64,000 nucleotides of DNA from Paenibacillus chitinolyticus NBRC 15660 (lineage in GTDB: Bacteria; Bacillota; Bacilli; Paenibacillales; NBRC-103111). The translations under genes and the position numbers were made by a program. The DNA lies in contig NZ_BBJT01000002.1 of the NCBI RefSeq assembly GCF_000739915.1, positions 310,001-374,000 on the forward strand. Reading direction: 5' to 3'. The notes below the pieces were generated by a model. It made no database searches. It worked only from the letters and a program-made list of their open reading frames with translations, and was not told the origin of the DNA. Position 1 is the stretch's first letter. Each line of letters starts with the position of its first letter. Shown in pieces: positions 62,588 to 64,000 of this stretch.

Positions 62588-62613
62588 CTATCCATTCGCC
62601 CCTATCATTGATT

Positions 62614-62630
62614 TTGATAATCATTCTCAA
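62614..62630 (-). promoter_or_regulatory. Fur box
   Basis: TTGATAAT-C-ATTCTCAA, 30 bases upstream of the lipoprotein start. Confidence 0.8.
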
Positions 62631-62868
62631 TTATTTAGGATTAGTCTACCTCACTTTTGCGGATTTTCGCAATGCACATCGGGTATATTTTTTTATACAT
62701 TCGTGAAAATGGATTATTTTCAACAAAGAACGGACATTTAATTGTACAGTATCATTTTTCGTTGAATTTTATTATTTACGAAATCCAAGGCACAAATTAA
62801 CATAAATATGTATTTTTACTAATTTTGGAAAATGAAATTTTAAACTTACGGAAAGGAGGTCGTTTTAC

Positions 62869-63510
62869 ATGTCAAACATACGTGAAATACTCGCTCATAA
62901 CCGGATTTTCGTGCAGAAAAAACAGGCTCTCCCCTTTCAGGCAACCCGATACCTGGAAACCAAAATAGTGATCCTCACCTGCATGGACACTCAGATTCCG
63001 GAGTTCCTGATCAAAGCGCTCGGAATTCGAAACGAAGATGCCACAGTCATTCAAAATGCCGGCGCAGTCGTGTCTCATCCGTCCGGAAGCATCCTGAGAA
63101 GCATCCTACTTGCCATTTGCAAACTGAAGGCTAAGGAAGTATACGTGATCGGTCATCACGAATGCGGGCTGGCGAATTTTAGAAGCGCCGAAGATAGCGA
63201 AAGCGTCCGGCAGTTCGTTGATTCAGATCCTTATATGCAGACGCTGACGGATGCCGGTATTGATCTGGACGGGTGGCTGACCGGAATTTCCAGTATAGAA
63301 GAGAGCATTGCAAACAGTGTTTCCATGGTACGGTCACATCCGCTGTTCCCGGAATCGGTTCTTGTACACGGACTGGTTATTCATCCGGTTACCGGACGGC
63401 TCGATGTAGTCGTTGAGGGAAAACACATTCAGCCGAAAGAAGGTGTGTCCGCGCTTCTGAATGCAGAAGCCGCTCCATTAGACGCCACACTGGATAGGGG
63501 GAATGAATAG
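62869..63510 (+). CDS. Beta-class carbonic anhydrase-like protein (YtiB-like)
   Basis: 213 residues with the zinc ligands Cys38, Asp40 in ILTCMDTQ, and His96, Cys99 in IGHHECG. This is the small YtiB group, cytoplasmic, reversible CO2 hydration. AAAGGAGG 9 bases before ATG. Followed by a strong terminator. Confidence 0.88.
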   Translation: MSNIREILAHNRIFVQKKQALPFQATRYLETKIVILTCMDTQIPEFLIKALGIRNEDATVIQNAGAVVSHPSGSILRSILLAICKLKAKEVYVIGHHECGLANFRSAEDSESVRQFVDSDPYMQTLTDAGIDLDGWLTGISSIEESIANSVSMVRSHPLFPESVLVHGLVIHPVTGRLDVVVEGKHIQPKEGVSALLNAEAAPLDATLDRGNE

Positions 63511-63525
63511 CGCAGCAGAAAATGG

Positions 63526-63558
63526 AAAGGGTGCCCGCGGAAAATGCGGGCACCCTTT
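63526..63558 (+). terminator. Terminator after carbonic anhydrase gene
   Basis: Arms AAAGGGTGCCCGC / GCGGGCACCCTTT, loop GGAAAAT. Confidence 0.88.
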
Positions 63559-63636
63559 ATTGTCTTTCCGTTCCCTCCCGGAACGGATACGGTTTCTTTT
63601 GCCGGAATATCTTGGCGCAAAGGCTTGTCCTGTCCG

Positions 63637-64000
63637 TTACTTATCGGGATCGATCTCGAACGATTTCTTCTCCCTTTCGCTCTTTACGATCCGCCTGCGC
63701 ACGTAGAGGAAAACGATAAGCGCGCAGGTCAGAGCCAGTCCCGAATAAATTACGTTCGAATAGATGTCCATATAGCCCACAATCGTCTCCCAAGATGCGC
63801 CTACGGCAGCCCCGACATAGACAAGTACACTGTTCCAAATAAGCGAACCCGCCGTAGTGAGCAGCAGGAAAGGAACGAAACGCATTCCGGCACTTCCCGC
63901 CGGGATTGAAATCAGACTGCGGACCAGAGGCACGAGCCGTCCGAGAAACACGGCCCATACTCCGTACTTGTCGAACCAGGAGCCCGCTTTTCCGATGTCT
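63637..64000 (-). CDS. DedA-family membrane protein, C-terminal part (cut by window edge)
   Basis: 121 residues visible on the minus strand, ending at 63637: ...WFDKYGVWAVFLGRLVPLVRSLISIPAGSAGM. This is the conserved DedA motif (F/Y-G-x-W-A-V-x-x-x-R-x-x-P-x-x-R-x-x-I-S-I-P-A-G), followed by membrane helices and a basic tail. The N-terminus is outside the window. DedA proteins act in phospholipid flipping and membrane homeostasis. Confidence 0.88.
   Translation of the reverse strand, partial: DIGKAGSWFDKYGVWAVFLGRLVPLVRSLISIPAGSAGMRFVPFLLLTTAGSLIWNSVLVYVGAAVGASWETIVGYMDIYSNVIYSGLALTCALIVFLYVRRRIVKSEREKKSFEIDPDK

Overview
The window reads as chromosome of a Paenibacillus-like Firmicute. Start sites carry strong AGGAGG-type ribosome sites, promoters are SigA-like (TTGACA, 17 bp, TANNAT), most genes end in rho-independent terminators, prolyl-tRNA synthetase is preceded by a T-box, and the closest families I recognise (BmrCD, BsdBC, YoaP, SatA, YtiB) are bacillar. 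No rRNA, tRNA, CRISPR array or intact insertion sequence was seen.

The centre (about 11.4-37.0 kb, all minus strand) is an uninterrupted operon for an aminoglycoside of the butirosin type. It holds a full set of recognisable pathway genes: 2-deoxystreptamine formation (BtrC, BtrR/S, BtrN), glycosylation and deacetylation (BtrM, BtrD), 6'-amination (BtrQ, BtrB), ribosylation via PRPP and a phosphatase (BtrL, BtrP), carrier-protein assembly and transfer of the 4-amino-2-hydroxybutyrate side chain (BtrI, J, K, O, H, G), and C-3'' epimerisation (BtrE, BtrF). Catalytic residues agree exactly with the well-studied enzymes where I could count them (BtrN Cys16/20/23 and Cys169/187/232/235; BtrR Lys192). 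The operon also carries a BmrCD-type ABC exporter pair, a carrier-protein-like 82-residue protein lacking the attachment serine, and a giant PEP-synthase-like protein of unknown role. No conventional aminoglycoside phosphotransferase was recognised.

The left flank (0-11 kb) has a truncated ABC exporter, a ribbon-helix-helix repressor with an operator over its promoter, an MBL-fold hydrolase, an AT-rich probably acquired iron-siderophore module (binding lipoprotein plus Btr-like AraC regulator), and an ECF42-type sigma factor with two DGPF/YCII proteins, each behind the same TGTCGA-17-CGT promoter. A hydrolase and an MFS pump precede the operon end.

The right flank (37-64 kb) mixes a SuFu-domain protein, a TetR/quinone reductase pair, a siderophore-binding lipoprotein broken by a one-base G-run shift, a NADAR-Nudix/winged-helix pair, the bsdBC phenolic-acid decarboxylase with its LysR regulator, and a set of resistance-type genes. 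Three of these have leader peptides: an MFS pump with a Shine-Dalgarno-sequestering hairpin, an ABC-F protein behind a leader peptide and an attenuator terminator, and a streptothricin acetyltransferase behind an 8-codon leader. A second siderophore lipoprotein/AraC-fusion pair, a beta-carbonic anhydrase and a truncated DedA gene close the window.
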